Below are positions 8,252 to 15,938 of a stretch of 64,000 nt of DNA, one piece after another; position 1 is the stretch's first letter, and each line of letters begins with the position of its first letter. The notes beneath the pieces are model-generated. The model worked only from the letters and a program-made list of their open reading frames with translations, was not told the DNA's origin and searched no databases. Origin of the DNA: Acidimicrobiia bacterium (GTDB taxonomy: Bacteria > Actinomycetota > Acidimicrobiia > Acidimicrobiales > CAIXPF01); the NCBI GenBank assembly GCA_947476745.1, contig CANJRG010000002.1:186001-250000 (forward strand), given 5' to 3'. A program made the translations under genes and the position numbers.

Positions 8252-9510
8252 GACGGCGACGGTAGCCCAGCCTCGGCCACCGCGGTCGGCCGGCGCTCCA
8301 CCAGGGCGCTGAACAGCGTGGCGGCGAGAGCCAGGCCGAGCAGCACCTGCAGCAGCCGTTGGTAGTTGCCGGTCACGTCGAACAGCACGCCGGCCGTCAC
8401 CGGCCCGGCCGCCACCGCCACGGTGGTGCAGGCGCTGAGCAGCCCGCTGATTGCCCCGTAGTGCGACGCCCCGAACAGATCGGCCACCAGTGTCGCCCGT
8501 AACAACGTGCTCATCCCCCGGCCCATGCCGTACAGCGCCACGAAGCACCACACCGCCACCACGGCCTGCGACACGGTCAGGATCGCCACCCCGAACGCCA
8601 GCGACGCGAACACCACCACCGTGGTGACCCGCCGCGACACCATCCGCTCCATCGGCGCGAACAGCAGCCGACCCGGCAGCTGCATGGCCCCGAGCGCACC
8701 GGTAGCCGCTGCCGCGAACGCCGGCGCGTGGCCGTCGTCGATCAGCATCGCCACCTGGTGCACCGCCAGGGCCGAGGTCACGAACGACGAGGCCACGAAC
8801 GCGGCGGCAAGGAACCAGAACGTGGCGCTACGTACCGCGTCGTGCAGGTTGCGATCCCCGCCGACCGGCCCCGCGGGTGTCGGCCCGGCGACGGGACCGT
8901 CGGCCGCCCGCTCGACAAGCAGCCCATCGACCCCGCCGGGGGGCGGAGCGCGCAGCACCACGGCATGCAACGGGATGGTGATCACCCCCAGCACGATCGC
9001 CAGCACCACCAGCGCCCGCCGCCAGCCGTAAGCCTCAATGAGGGCGTTCTCCAACGGCAGGAAGATCGTGGAGGCCAACCCGGCCATCAGGGTGACCGCG
9101 GTGAGCGCCTTGCGGCGATCGGCCCGGAACCATTTGGTCACCACCGTGAAGGCCGGCTCGTACAGGATCGTGGCCATCACCACGCCCAGTGCGGCCCACA
9201 ACAGGGTGAAGGACCACAGTCGGTGCACCTGCGACCAGACCAACACCCCCGCCGTGGCGGCACAGGAGCCGACGGTCATCAACACCCGGGGGCTGTGACG
9301 GTCCAGCCAGCGGCCGACCACCAGTGCGGTGGCCCCCTGCATCAGCAACGCCAGCGAGAAGGCCGCGGACATCGAGCCGCGCGACCAACCGAGCTCCTCG
9401 GTTATCGGCCACAGGAACGCGGTGAAGCCGTAGTACAGAACCCCCCACGAGACCGTCTCGGTCACCGCCAGGGCGGCGACGATGCTCCAGCCGCGCCGGC
9501 GAGGCGACAC
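8248..9510 (-). CDS. MFS transporter, monocarboxylate/oxalate-type
   Basis: A 420-residue major facilitator with 12 predicted membrane helices and a short cytoplasmic loop near residues 190-215. The N-terminal half has the helix 2-3 signature around VVGRWLDRHSPR. The pattern WGVLYYGFTAFLWPITEELGWSRG at the start is typical of the oxalate/formate and monocarboxylate transporter group. The substrate is probably an organic acid, but this is inference. It starts at GTG 9510 and overlaps the following crotonase by 4 bp, so they form an operon. Confidence 0.88.
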   Translation of the reverse strand: MSPRRRGWSIVAALAVTETVSWGVLYYGFTAFLWPITEELGWSRGSMSAAFSLALLMQGATALVVGRWLDRHSPRVLMTVGSCAATAGVLVWSQVHRLWSFTLLWAALGVVMATILYEPAFTVVTKWFRADRRKALTAVTLMAGLASTIFLPLENALIEAYGWRRALVVLAIVLGVITIPLHAVVLRAPPPGGVDGLLVERAADGPVAGPTPAGPVGGDRNLHDAVRSATFWFLAAAFVASSFVTSALAVHQVAMLIDDGHAPAFAAAATGALGAMQLPGRLLFAPMERMVSRRVTTVVVFASLAFGVAILTVSQAVVAVWCFVALYGMGRGMSTLLRATLVADLFGASHYGAISGLLSACTTVAVAAGPVTAGVLFDVTGNYQRLLQVLLGLALAATLFSALVERRPTAVAEAGLPSPS

Positions 9511-9520
9511 CGTGGCTCGG

Positions 9521-9748
9521 CTACAGCCCGCTGGCGGAGAGGAAGTCGGCCACCCGGAGCAGCACGTTGGACAACTCCGGGTGCGAGGTCTCGAAGTGCA
9601 CGGCAGATTCGTTCAGCTTCTCGCCGAGCCCCTCGTGCTCGTCCTCTTCAATGGCTCGTTGCACGTCGCTGCCGAGGTCCTTGGCCCGGTCGTCATCGGT
9701 GAGATGCAGCCGATGGGCGAGATCCTCGAGATGTGCGCGCAGATCCAT
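9521..9748 (-). CDS. DUF4404-like small protein
   Basis: A 75-residue helical acidic protein. It ends with the DUF4404-type pattern HFETSHPELSNVLLRVADFL, in which an amphipathic helix is followed by a conserved ending that includes a small hydrophobic tail. The function of the family is unknown. A TAAGCT hexamer sits 7 nt before the ATG, so the gene has its own leaderless promoter although the MFS gene starts directly downstream. Confidence 0.72.
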   Translation of the reverse strand: MDLRAHLEDLAHRLHLTDDDRAKDLGSDVQRAIEEDEHEGLGEKLNESAVHFETSHPELSNVLLRVADFLSASGL

Positions 9749-9755
9749 GGCCGGG

Positions 9756-9761
9756 AGCTTA
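9756..9761 (-). promoter_or_regulatory. -10-like TAAGCT for leaderless DUF4404 gene
   Basis: On the minus strand TAAGCT ends 7 nt before the ATG at 9748. Confidence 0.45.
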
Positions 9762-9764
9762 CGT

Positions 9765-10169
9765 TCAGGCCCGGGCGAACCGGTACAGCGCCGTGCCCTG
9801 GCCGGTGTCGTGGAACACCACCCGCACCCGCTGCCCCACCTCGAGCGCGTCGGGATCCTCCTCGACCACGTTGGTCAGCACCCGCGGCCCCTCGTCGAGC
9901 TGGACATAAGCCAGGACGTAGGGGGTGGCGTTGCGATACTCGCCCTGGCCCTTGCGGGTGATCGAGAAGCTGTAGATCGTGCCGAGACCCGAGACGTCTT
10001 TCCAGGTGACCTCGCTCGACCCGCACTCCGGGCAGAACGACCGCGGGTACCAGATGACGAAGGCACAACGATCGCAGTGGGGCAGCACCAGGCGGCCCTC
10101 GGCGGTACCGTCCCAGAACGGCTTGGTCTCGCTGTTGACCGACGGGGCGGGGACGGGGAGGTTGCTCAT
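9765..10169 (-). CDS. DUF35 OB-fold/zinc-ribbon protein, thiolase partner
   Basis: A 134-residue protein with an N-terminal rubredoxin-like zinc ribbon (CDRCAFVIWYPRSFCPECG, about 32-50) followed by an OB-fold (about 55-130). Proteins of this DUF35 type form complexes with thiolase/SCP2-like proteins and carry acyl-CoA chemistry in lipid and steroid side-chain metabolism. Its ATG overlaps the thiolase stop codon (ATGA, 10166-10169), so the two are coupled and very likely act together. Confidence 0.9.
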   Translation of the reverse strand: MSNLPVPAPSVNSETKPFWDGTAEGRLVLPHCDRCAFVIWYPRSFCPECGSSEVTWKDVSGLGTIYSFSITRKGQGEYRNATPYVLAYVQLDEGPRVLTNVVEEDPDALEVGQRVRVVFHDTGQGTALYRFARA

Positions 10170-11341
10170 GCGACTTCCTGACCGAGAATGAGGGTGGCGG
10201 CGCCGGTGCGGGTGCCGAGGTTGCCGCCCGTCCCGTGGGCGAGGGCCAGCGAACAGTCAGGAACCTGGACTGCGGGGTGTGCTTCGCCGCGCACCTGGCG
10301 TACCGCTTCGATGATCTTGGTCATACCGCCACGGTTGCCGGGATGGTTGTTGCACAGTCCCCCGCCGTCGGTGTTGAACGGCAGCCGGCCGAACGGCGCG
10401 ACCAGGCCGCCGTCGGACACGAAACGGCCGCCCTCACCCTTGGCGCAGAAACCGAGATCCTCGATGGTCTGCAGCACCGTGATGGTGAAGCTGTCGTAGA
10501 TGGAGGCGTAGCGAATGTCGGCAGGGGTGACCCCGGCTTCGGCGAAGGCCGCCGCACCGGACCAGAGCGCACCGGTGTGGGTGAGGTCGATCCGGCCGTT
10601 GTTCGTGGACTTCATCGTCTCGCCGTGACCGAGTACCCACGCCGCCCGACGGCCTCCACCGAGCGACCGGGCAATCTCCGGGTTGGCCACCACGACGGCG
10701 CCCCCGCCGTCGGTGATCACGCAGCAATCGAGCCGGTGCAGCGGGTCGGCCACCATGGGCGAGTCGAGCACCTCCTGCACCGTCACCACGTCACGCAGGT
10801 AGGCATGCGGGTTGTGCTGGGCGTGCAGGGACGCCGCGACCTTGATCTCGGCCAACTGCGCGCTGGTCGTGCCGAACTCGTACATGTGGCGGCGAGCGGC
10901 GAGAGCGTAGGCATTGGGCACGGTGATGCCCCAGGGGTTCTCGAAGCCCGCCTCGGGCGAGCCGCCGAACCCGCCGGAGCCACCGGGCGCAGCGCCGCCG
11001 GTACGGGGCTTTCCGGCCAAGGTGATCAGGGCGACCGAGCACTTCCCCGCAGCGATGAGCGCCGCGGCGTGGCCGACGTGGAACAGGTAGCTCGACCCGC
11101 CGGTCTCGGTGGAGTCGATGATCCGCGGCTTCAGGCCGAGGTACTCAGCCATCGACAGGGCACCGAAGCCCGGGGCGTCACCGGCGCAGAAGTAGGCGTC
11201 GACGTCGGAGAACGCCAGCCCGGCATCGGCCAGGGCCCCCGCGGCCACCTCACGGTGCACCTGCGGCAGCGTCAGATGCGGGATGTCCCGTAACGGGTGC
11301 TCGAACGCCCCCACGATGGCGGATCTGCCTCGAATGCTCAC
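10166..11341 (-). CDS. Thiolase-family protein (lipid-transfer / SCP2-type)
   Basis: A 391-residue thiolase-fold protein of the SCP2/lipid-transfer group that pairs with DUF35 proteins. Family marks include STETGGSSYLFHVGHAAALI, CCVITDGGGAVVV and NTDGGGLCNNHPGNRGG near the C-terminus; the last contains the His region of the active site. The nucleophilic Cys of degradative thiolases is replaced in the TGGSS segment, so it may be an aldolase-type partner rather than a ketothiolase. The GTG at 11341 follows GAGGAG. It is the first gene of a two-gene operon. Confidence 0.88.
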   Translation of the reverse strand: MSIRGRSAIVGAFEHPLRDIPHLTLPQVHREVAAGALADAGLAFSDVDAYFCAGDAPGFGALSMAEYLGLKPRIIDSTETGGSSYLFHVGHAAALIAAGKCSVALITLAGKPRTGGAAPGGSGGFGGSPEAGFENPWGITVPNAYALAARRHMYEFGTTSAQLAEIKVAASLHAQHNPHAYLRDVVTVQEVLDSPMVADPLHRLDCCVITDGGGAVVVANPEIARSLGGGRRAAWVLGHGETMKSTNNGRIDLTHTGALWSGAAAFAEAGVTPADIRYASIYDSFTITVLQTIEDLGFCAKGEGGRFVSDGGLVAPFGRLPFNTDGGGLCNNHPGNRGGMTKIIEAVRQVRGEAHPAVQVPDCSLALAHGTGGNLGTRTGAATLILGQEVA

Positions 11342-11453
11342 GGTGCTCCTCTCGTCGGCTCCGCTCGGACGACCTGCACGTTAGGCGACCGTCGGCGATG
11401 CGCCACAAGAGCCCGGCCCGCCCCGGTGATGTGCCGTCACACCCCTCGAACCC

Positions 11454-12308
11454 TCAGCGCCCCTTGAACTGAGGGGTGCGCTTCTCGACGAACGCCTTGG
11501 CCGCTTCGCGATGGTCCTCGGTGCGTGCGGCGGCGGTCATCGCCACGGCTTCACCGTCGAGGCAGGTCCGCAGATCGGCCTTGGTGGCACGGATCAGGTT
11601 CTCCTTCATGTAGCGATAGGCGACGGTCGGGCCCGCGGCGAACGAAGCCGCCCACTGCTGTGCGGCCGCCGCCAGCTCGCCCTCCGGAACGACCCGGGTG
11701 GCGAGCCCGAGCCGGACCATCTCCGCTGCGGTGATCCGCTCGTTGCAGAGGTAGACCTCGCGGGCCTTGGCCGAACCGACCAGCTGCGTCAGGAACCAGC
11801 TCCCGCCGAAATCCCCCGAAAAGCCCACCTTGGCGAAGGCGCTGAGCAGGAACGCCGACTCGGCCGCGATGCGCAGATCGCACGACAGGGCGATCGACAT
11901 GCCCGCCCCCGCCGCCGCGCCGGATAGCGCGGCGATCGTGACCTTCGGGAACTCGTAGAGCTGCGCCGACACCAGGTTCTGGCGACGGCGCAGGTCGGCC
12001 ACACCGGCCTCGAAGGACAGACCGACCCCGCCGGCGTTCTTCTCGGCCCGTTCCGACTGGGCCGCGACATCGCCGCCGGCGCAGAACGCCCGGCCGGTCC
12101 CGGTGACCACCAGCGCACCGACCTCGTCGTCGGCGGCCAGCTGCGGCAGCACCTTGCCGAACCCCTCGAAGATCTCCGGGTGCAGGGCGTTCATGCGTTC
12201 GGGCCGGTTCAAACGCAAGGTGGCGACACCGTCGGCGATCTCGCCGAGCAGGAAGGCCGTACCGGTGTCGATGCTGCGGACGTTCGGGGTCGTGTCGGGG
12301 TTCGCCAT
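11454..12308 (-). CDS. Enoyl-CoA hydratase/isomerase (crotonase) family protein
   Basis: A 284-residue crotonase, clearly a paralogue of the one at 7418-8251. It has LNRPERMNALHPEIFEGF, the oxyanion strand GRAFCAGGDVAAQ, and GAAAGAGMSIALSCDLRIAA. The helix after the second loop reads FAKVGFSGDFGG, again without the standard catalytic Glu. The ATG at 12308 (MANPDTTPN) is preferred over the GTG two codons upstream because a TAGGGT hexamer ends exactly 6 nt before it. The substrate is probably a medium- or branched-chain acyl-CoA; this is not proven. Confidence 0.9.
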   Translation of the reverse strand: MANPDTTPNVRSIDTGTAFLLGEIADGVATLRLNRPERMNALHPEIFEGFGKVLPQLAADDEVGALVVTGTGRAFCAGGDVAAQSERAEKNAGGVGLSFEAGVADLRRRQNLVSAQLYEFPKVTIAALSGAAAGAGMSIALSCDLRIAAESAFLLSAFAKVGFSGDFGGSWFLTQLVGSAKAREVYLCNERITAAEMVRLGLATRVVPEGELAAAAQQWAASFAAGPTVAYRYMKENLIRATKADLRTCLDGEAVAMTAAARTEDHREAAKAFVEKRTPQFKGR

Positions 12309-12314
12309 GGCCAC

Positions 12315-12320
12315 ACCCTA
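12315..12320 (-). promoter_or_regulatory. -10-like TAGGGT that fixes the crotonase start
   Basis: On the minus strand TAGGGT is followed by GTGGCC and then the ATG at 12308, the standard 6-nt leaderless spacing in this window. Confidence 0.55.
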
Positions 12321-12340
12321 GGTCAGCACGGGCCGCGCCG

Positions 12341-12366
12341 GAGCCGTGGCAACTCCGCCACGGCTC
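12341..12366 (-). terminator. Hairpin downstream of 1-Cys peroxiredoxin gene
   Basis: GAGCCGTGGC and GCCACGGCTC form a perfect 10-bp stem with loop AACTCC. It lies just after the peroxiredoxin stop codon and before the next promoter. It has no U tract. Confidence 0.5.
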
Positions 12367-12378
12367 TGCTGCTCGGGA

Positions 12379-13020
12379 TCAGGCCCGGTTGGGCTGGGGC
12401 ACGATGCGCAGGTACGGCTTGGGGGCCTTCCATCCACCCGGGAAGCGCACTTTGGCGTCGTCATCGCTCACCGATGCGGCGATGATCACGTCCTCGCCGT
12501 CGGTCCAATTGACCGGGGTGGCGACGGCATACTGCGCGGTCAACTGCAACGAGTCGATGACGCGGAGGACCTCGTCGAAGTTGCGGCCGGTCGATGCCGG
12601 ATAGGTGACGGTCAGCTTCACCTTCTTGTCGGGGCCCACCACGAACACCGAGCGCACCGTCAGGGTGTCGTTGGCGTTGGGATGGATCATCCCGTAGAGG
12701 TTCGACACGGCACGGTCGGCGTCGCCGATCATCGGGAAGTTCACCGCCGTTCCCTGCGTCTCGGCGATATCGCTCTCCCAGCGTTCGTGGGAATCCACCG
12801 GGTCGACGGACAGGCCGATCACCTTGACGTTGCGCCGGTCGAACTCGGGCTTGAGCTTGGCGACCATGCCCAGCTCGGTGGTGCACACCGGGGTGAAGTC
12901 CTTCGGGTGCGAGAACAACACGCCCCAGCTGTCGCCGAGCCACTCGTGGAAGCGAATGGTGCCCTGGGTGGTCTCCGCCGTGAAATCGGGGGCCGCATCG
13001 CCCAACTGGATGGCCATCAT
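12379..13020 (-). CDS. 1-Cys peroxiredoxin (Prx6 type)
   Basis: A 213-residue peroxiredoxin that reduces peroxides in the cytosol. The peroxidatic Cys is in HPKDFTPVCTTEL (about residue 46), with the conserved Arg in the C-terminal domain. The length and the tail (NWTDGEDVIIAASVSDDDA, ending in PQPNRA) mark the Prx6/1-Cys group rather than AhpC. The start is either the ATG at 13020 or the next ATG at 13017, behind a GAAAGCGAG segment. A TTGACA lies about 60 bp upstream on the minus strand, but I could not place a firm -10. Confidence 0.92.
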   Translation of the reverse strand: MMAIQLGDAAPDFTAETTQGTIRFHEWLGDSWGVLFSHPKDFTPVCTTELGMVAKLKPEFDRRNVKVIGLSVDPVDSHERWESDIAETQGTAVNFPMIGDADRAVSNLYGMIHPNANDTLTVRSVFVVGPDKKVKLTVTYPASTGRNFDEVLRVIDSLQLTAQYAVATPVNWTDGEDVIIAASVSDDDAKVRFPGGWKAPKPYLRIVPQPNRA

Positions 13021-13084
13021 CACTCGCTTTCGTTGCTCCGGGCCGATTCCCGAATCCAGACAAATATGATCGAAGATGTCAACA

Positions 13085-14284
13085 TTAGTCGGCCGGTCGC
13101 GCCGCGGGCGAGGACCCATCGTCGGAGGTCATGCGATCGAGCGCTCCGAGGACGTCGGCGACGATGTCCTCGGTGTCCTCGAGGCCGCACGACAGTCGGA
13201 TCGTGCCCGGCGAGATACCCGACTCGGCCATCTCCTCAGGGGTCAAGCCGGCATGGGTCGTGGACGCCGGATGGGTCACCAGGCTCTCCGGCCCACCGAA
13301 AGAGGTCGCCGCCAAACAGAGCTGCACCGCACCCATGAACGCCTCGCCCGCTGCGAGCCCGCCGACGAGGTCGAAGCTGAGCAATCCGCCGGGAAGTCGC
13401 AACTGCCGGCGAGCCAGATCGGCCCGGGGATGCGACGCGAGACCGGGATGACGCACCTCGGCGACCGCCGGGTGACGCTCCAACCGCTCACCAACCGCCA
13501 CGGCGCTGGCGCTCTGCTGGCGGAACCGAACGCCCAACGTACGCAGGCCGCGCAGGGCGTTGGTGGCGTCGTAGGGCGACGCGGTGGCCCCTTGCAGCAC
13601 GGCGAAACCCCACAACCACTCGATCAGGTTGCGCTCGCCGGCCACCACACCGAGCACCGCGTCGTTGTGCCCGGCCATGGCCTTGGTGGCCGAATGCACC
13701 ACGAGGTCGATGCCGTGCTCCAACGGTTGCTGGCCCATCGGGGTGGCCAGCGTCGAGTCCACGACCTTGATCGGGCCCACCAAGGCGCCGATCTCGTCGA
13801 GATCGACGAGATCGAGCCTGGGGTTGGCCGGTGTCTCCGCCAGCACCAACATCGTCTCGCCCGGTCGGACCGCTGCGGCAAATGCCCCGGGAACGGTGAC
13901 ATCGACGAAGGTCACATCGATCCCGAAGCGGGGACACACCCCGGCCAGCAACTGCGTCGTACCGCCGTAACACTGCCGCTGCGCAACGATGTGACTGCCC
14001 TGCCGGCACAGACCGAGCACCACCGCACACAACGCACCCATACCCGAGGCGAAGGCCAGCGCGGCCTCGGCGCCCTCGAGGGTGGCCACGGCGTCCTCGA
14101 ACGCTCGCACCGACGGGTTCCCGTGACGCCCGTAGAAACGGGTGGTCCGCGGGCGCATGGCCTGCAAGCGCCCTTCGGCCAACGACGCCAACTGAAAAGT
14201 CGAACTGGCCCAGACCGCAGGAGCGAGGGCCGAGCCGGTGTCGTTCCGGCCGGCCGTGATAGCAAGGGTTTCGCGCGCCACCAT
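13085..14284 (-). CDS. Trans-sulfuration PLP enzyme (Cys/Met metabolism)
   Basis: A 399-residue PLP enzyme of the cystathionine gamma-synthase / methionine gamma-lyase family, cytosolic. The PLP-binding Lys is in SATKAMAGHNDAVLG (about 205-215). The Tyr/Arg pair that anchors the cofactor is in TRFYGRHGNPSV, and the C-terminal SFGGPESLVTHPAST is typical. The exact reaction (synthase or lyase) cannot be set from sequence. The start ATG at 14284 gives MVARETLAI; longer reading frames upstream run into the riboswitch leader. A SAM-clan riboswitch in the 5' leader ties it to methionine/cysteine supply. Confidence 0.92.
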   Translation of the reverse strand: MVARETLAITAGRNDTGSALAPAVWASSTFQLASLAEGRLQAMRPRTTRFYGRHGNPSVRAFEDAVATLEGAEAALAFASGMGALCAVVLGLCRQGSHIVAQRQCYGGTTQLLAGVCPRFGIDVTFVDVTVPGAFAAAVRPGETMLVLAETPANPRLDLVDLDEIGALVGPIKVVDSTLATPMGQQPLEHGIDLVVHSATKAMAGHNDAVLGVVAGERNLIEWLWGFAVLQGATASPYDATNALRGLRTLGVRFRQQSASAVAVGERLERHPAVAEVRHPGLASHPRADLARRQLRLPGGLLSFDLVGGLAAGEAFMGAVQLCLAATSFGGPESLVTHPASTTHAGLTPEEMAESGISPGTIRLSCGLEDTEDIVADVLGALDRMTSDDGSSPAARPAD

Positions 14285-14370
14285 GAAGAACTCTCTTTCG
14301 GGAGGGGACCATGGATGCCTGCGAACCGCACGACCGCGAACAGCTCGAACCGAGTTGGTTGAAAGCTCTA

Positions 14371-14411
14371 GGATCCGCACGGATCCACGACAATTCGTTG
14401 CCCTTACGGGC
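14371..14411 (-). promoter_or_regulatory. Tandem leader hairpins downstream of the SAM aptamer
   Basis: On the minus strand GCCC-GTAA-GGGC (14400-14411) is followed by GGATCC-GTGC-GGATCC (14371-14386). They lie between the SAM-clan aptamer and the coding start and could be the expression platform or, for the first, the extra helix known in SAM-IV RNAs. Confidence 0.4.
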
Positions 14412-14499
14412 CGCATCCCGCTCCTTACGGAGCGGCAGGCACCTTGGGTGTCCGCCCCAGGTTGCCGAGCCCGACCGAGATCGGGGCTCTCTTGATGTG
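14412..14499 (-). promoter_or_regulatory. SAM-clan riboswitch (SAM-IV or SAM-I/IV-variant like)
   Basis: Reading the minus strand, the leader has the conserved core of the SAM-I/SAM-IV clan in order. CATC (P1) is followed by AAGAGAG, a simple hairpin AGCCCCGA/TCGGGCT, then GGCAACC, AAGGTGC, the perfect hairpin CCGCTCC-GTAA-GGAGCGG (14418-14435), and GATG, which closes P1. There is no kink-turn in the second helix, which is SAM-IV-like, while the hairpin before P1 closes is SAM-I-like. It precedes a methionine/cysteine enzyme gene by about 130 nt. High S-adenosylmethionine should lower expression. Confidence 0.75.
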
Positions 14500-14507
14500 A
14501 CGCCGCC

Positions 14508-14537
14508 ATCAAAGTCCCTGCACCCCGCCGCCGTCAA
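14508..14537 (-). promoter_or_regulatory. Promoter of the SAM riboswitch transcript
   Basis: TTGACG (14532-14537, minus strand) and TTTGAT (14508-14513) are separated by 18 bp, which places transcription start a few bases before the aptamer. Confidence 0.5.
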
Positions 14538-14557
14538 CCTCGTTGCGGGTTGGCCCG

Positions 14558-14563
14558 TAGGCT
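14558..14563 (+). promoter_or_regulatory. -10-like TAGGCT for the esterase gene
   Basis: TAGGCT ends 9 nt before the ATG at 14573. The site lies back to back with the riboswitch promoter. Confidence 0.4.
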
Positions 14564-14572
14564 GCCGCGACG

Positions 14573-15175
14573 ATGACACCCCGACCCTCGCCGCTGCACC
14601 ACCCCGACCGCGCCGCACCAGTACAACGACCGGTGTTGGTCCTGCTGCATGGCCACGGCGAGGAGCCGGATGCATTCGCTGCGCACGGTCGACGCCTCGT
14701 CGATGTCGACGCCTGGACCATCGTCTGTCCTGAAGCGCCGCACGAACTGCCCGAGGGCGGACGGGCATGGTGGACCGTCGACGAGGACGCCCCGACCGAG
14801 GCGACGCTCAGCGCGGTCATGGCCTCGATCCCGTCGGAAACCGGCACCGTGTACATCACCGGCTTTTCCCAAGGTGGGGCAGTGGCACTGCGGCTGGGAC
14901 AACGGTGCAGCGAAGCCCGGCCGCACGCCCGCTGCTCGTTGGCGGTGGTGTCGGCGTTCCTACCCGGCGACGCCGTCGCCCTGCCGGCCGGTACGGCTGT
15001 CCTCGTGGTCCACGGCACAGAGGACGAGGTCGTCGATCCCTTCCACAGCGAACTGGTGGCCCGCCGGTTGCGCCGTCAGGACTGCAATGTGACCCAGGTG
15101 CACCACGACGGCGGCCACGTGTGGGACGACTCCGTCGCCGACACCGTCCGCGCCTGGCTCCACCCGCAGCAGTAG
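14573..15175 (+). CDS. Alpha/beta hydrolase, carboxylesterase/phospholipase type
   Basis: A 200-residue hydrolase of the small carboxylesterase (phospholipase/carboxylesterase) family. The nucleophile Ser is in GFSQGGAVAL (about residue 98), the acid Asp in HGTEDEVVDPFHS, and the His in DGGHVWDD near the C-terminus. The oxyanion region is LLHGHGEEPD. No signal peptide is visible, so it is probably cytosolic. The substrate is unknown; small acyl esters are the usual choice. It is divergent from the SAM-regulated gene. Confidence 0.87.
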   Translation: MTPRPSPLHHPDRAAPVQRPVLVLLHGHGEEPDAFAAHGRRLVDVDAWTIVCPEAPHELPEGGRAWWTVDEDAPTEATLSAVMASIPSETGTVYITGFSQGGAVALRLGQRCSEARPHARCSLAVVSAFLPGDAVALPAGTAVLVVHGTEDEVVDPFHSELVARRLRRQDCNVTQVHHDGGHVWDDSVADTVRAWLHPQQ

Positions 15176-15314
15176 CTGCCACGCGGCGCCGCCAGAGCGA
15201 AGCGAACCCTGCCGATCGACGCGAACACACCGAAAAGGACCAAGGCACCCGTCCGCGCCCACCCGTGTCCGAGCAGAAAGCGTCGGGTGCCGCGAGATGG
15301 ACGACGCCGTGTGC

Positions 15315-15512
15315 TCAGGGTTCGATGATCTCGATGGCGCGTTCAGGACAGTTGGCGATGGCCAACTGCGCCTTCTCTTCCATACCCGCCGGCACCTGAC
15401 CATCGTTCGCCGCCGTGGCATAGCCGTAGTCATCGACATCGAACAGTTCTGCGGCCAGCACGTAGCACCGGTTGTGACCCTGGCACTTGTCGGCGATCAC
15501 GTGGATCTTCAT
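15315..15512 (-). CDS. Ferredoxin, [3Fe-4S]/[4Fe-4S] P450-associated type
   Basis: A 65-residue ferredoxin, an electron carrier usually serving cytochrome P450s. The cluster ligands are in DKCQGHNRC (Cys 10 and 16, with His in the position of the second Cys) and ANCPERA (Cys near 54), the pattern of single-cluster [3Fe-4S] ferredoxins of actinobacteria. The ATG at 15512 follows AAGGGGA with 5-6 nt spacing. No P450 or ferredoxin reductase is adjacent, so the partner is elsewhere. Confidence 0.9.
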   Translation of the reverse strand: MKIHVIADKCQGHNRCYVLAAELFDVDDYGYATAANDGQVPAGMEEKAQLAIANCPERAIEIIEP

Positions 15513-15889
15513 GTGGTCCCCTTGGGATCGTGAGGTGAGCTTCGGTCTCTCGCCTGCCGGGAACATCCCGGTGGCGTGAACATCGGCGAGCGTAGTCAAC
15601 GAGCTCACGAGCAAGCGACGACGGGACCCGGCAGCCCCGACACGAACGCACCGACCCGGCTCGACGACGCAGCGGAAGCATCCAAATCAGCAGCGACGAC
15701 GGCTTCGCGAGCAGCGTGACCCCACTGGTCACGCCCGCCGCGCACCACACCCCTCTGCGCCCAGAAGTCGGAATCCGGCCGGAATCGGGCCGAATCTCCC
15801 GACAATCGGGACGCCACGGCACTTTTTTTGGCGAAAGGGGCCGTTTCGAACCGAGCATCCCCCTATTTCGCTGTTCGATGGTTCAGGAT
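15513..15889. other. Intergenic region between ferredoxin and HU genes
   Basis: Nearly 400 bp with no convincing gene. CCGGGA-ACA-TCCCGG (about 15557-15571) is a short perfect dyad in the ferredoxin leader and could be an operator. Around 15768-15815 there is a run of related GGAATC/CGAATC/CGACAATCGG words, followed by a seven-T run at 15823-15831. The DNA near 15820-15900 is clearly richer in A+T than the genes, as expected of the strong HU promoter. Confidence 0.4.
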
Positions 15890-15917
15890 TTGACCTGTTT
15901 GGTCGAAGAACTAGACG
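15890..15917 (+). promoter_or_regulatory. HU gene promoter
   Basis: TTGACC (15890-15895), a 16-bp spacer and TAGACG (15912-15917) lie upstream of GAGGAGACC and the ATG at 15939, so this gene has a normal leader with a ribosome-binding site, unlike many others here. Confidence 0.6.
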
Positions 15918-15938
15918 GAGACCCACAGAGGAGACCAG

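Noticed and set aside
15605-15817. Possible small minus-strand gene upstream of the ferredoxin
   Set aside because: No family, no start signal, irregular composition; the region fits promoter DNA.
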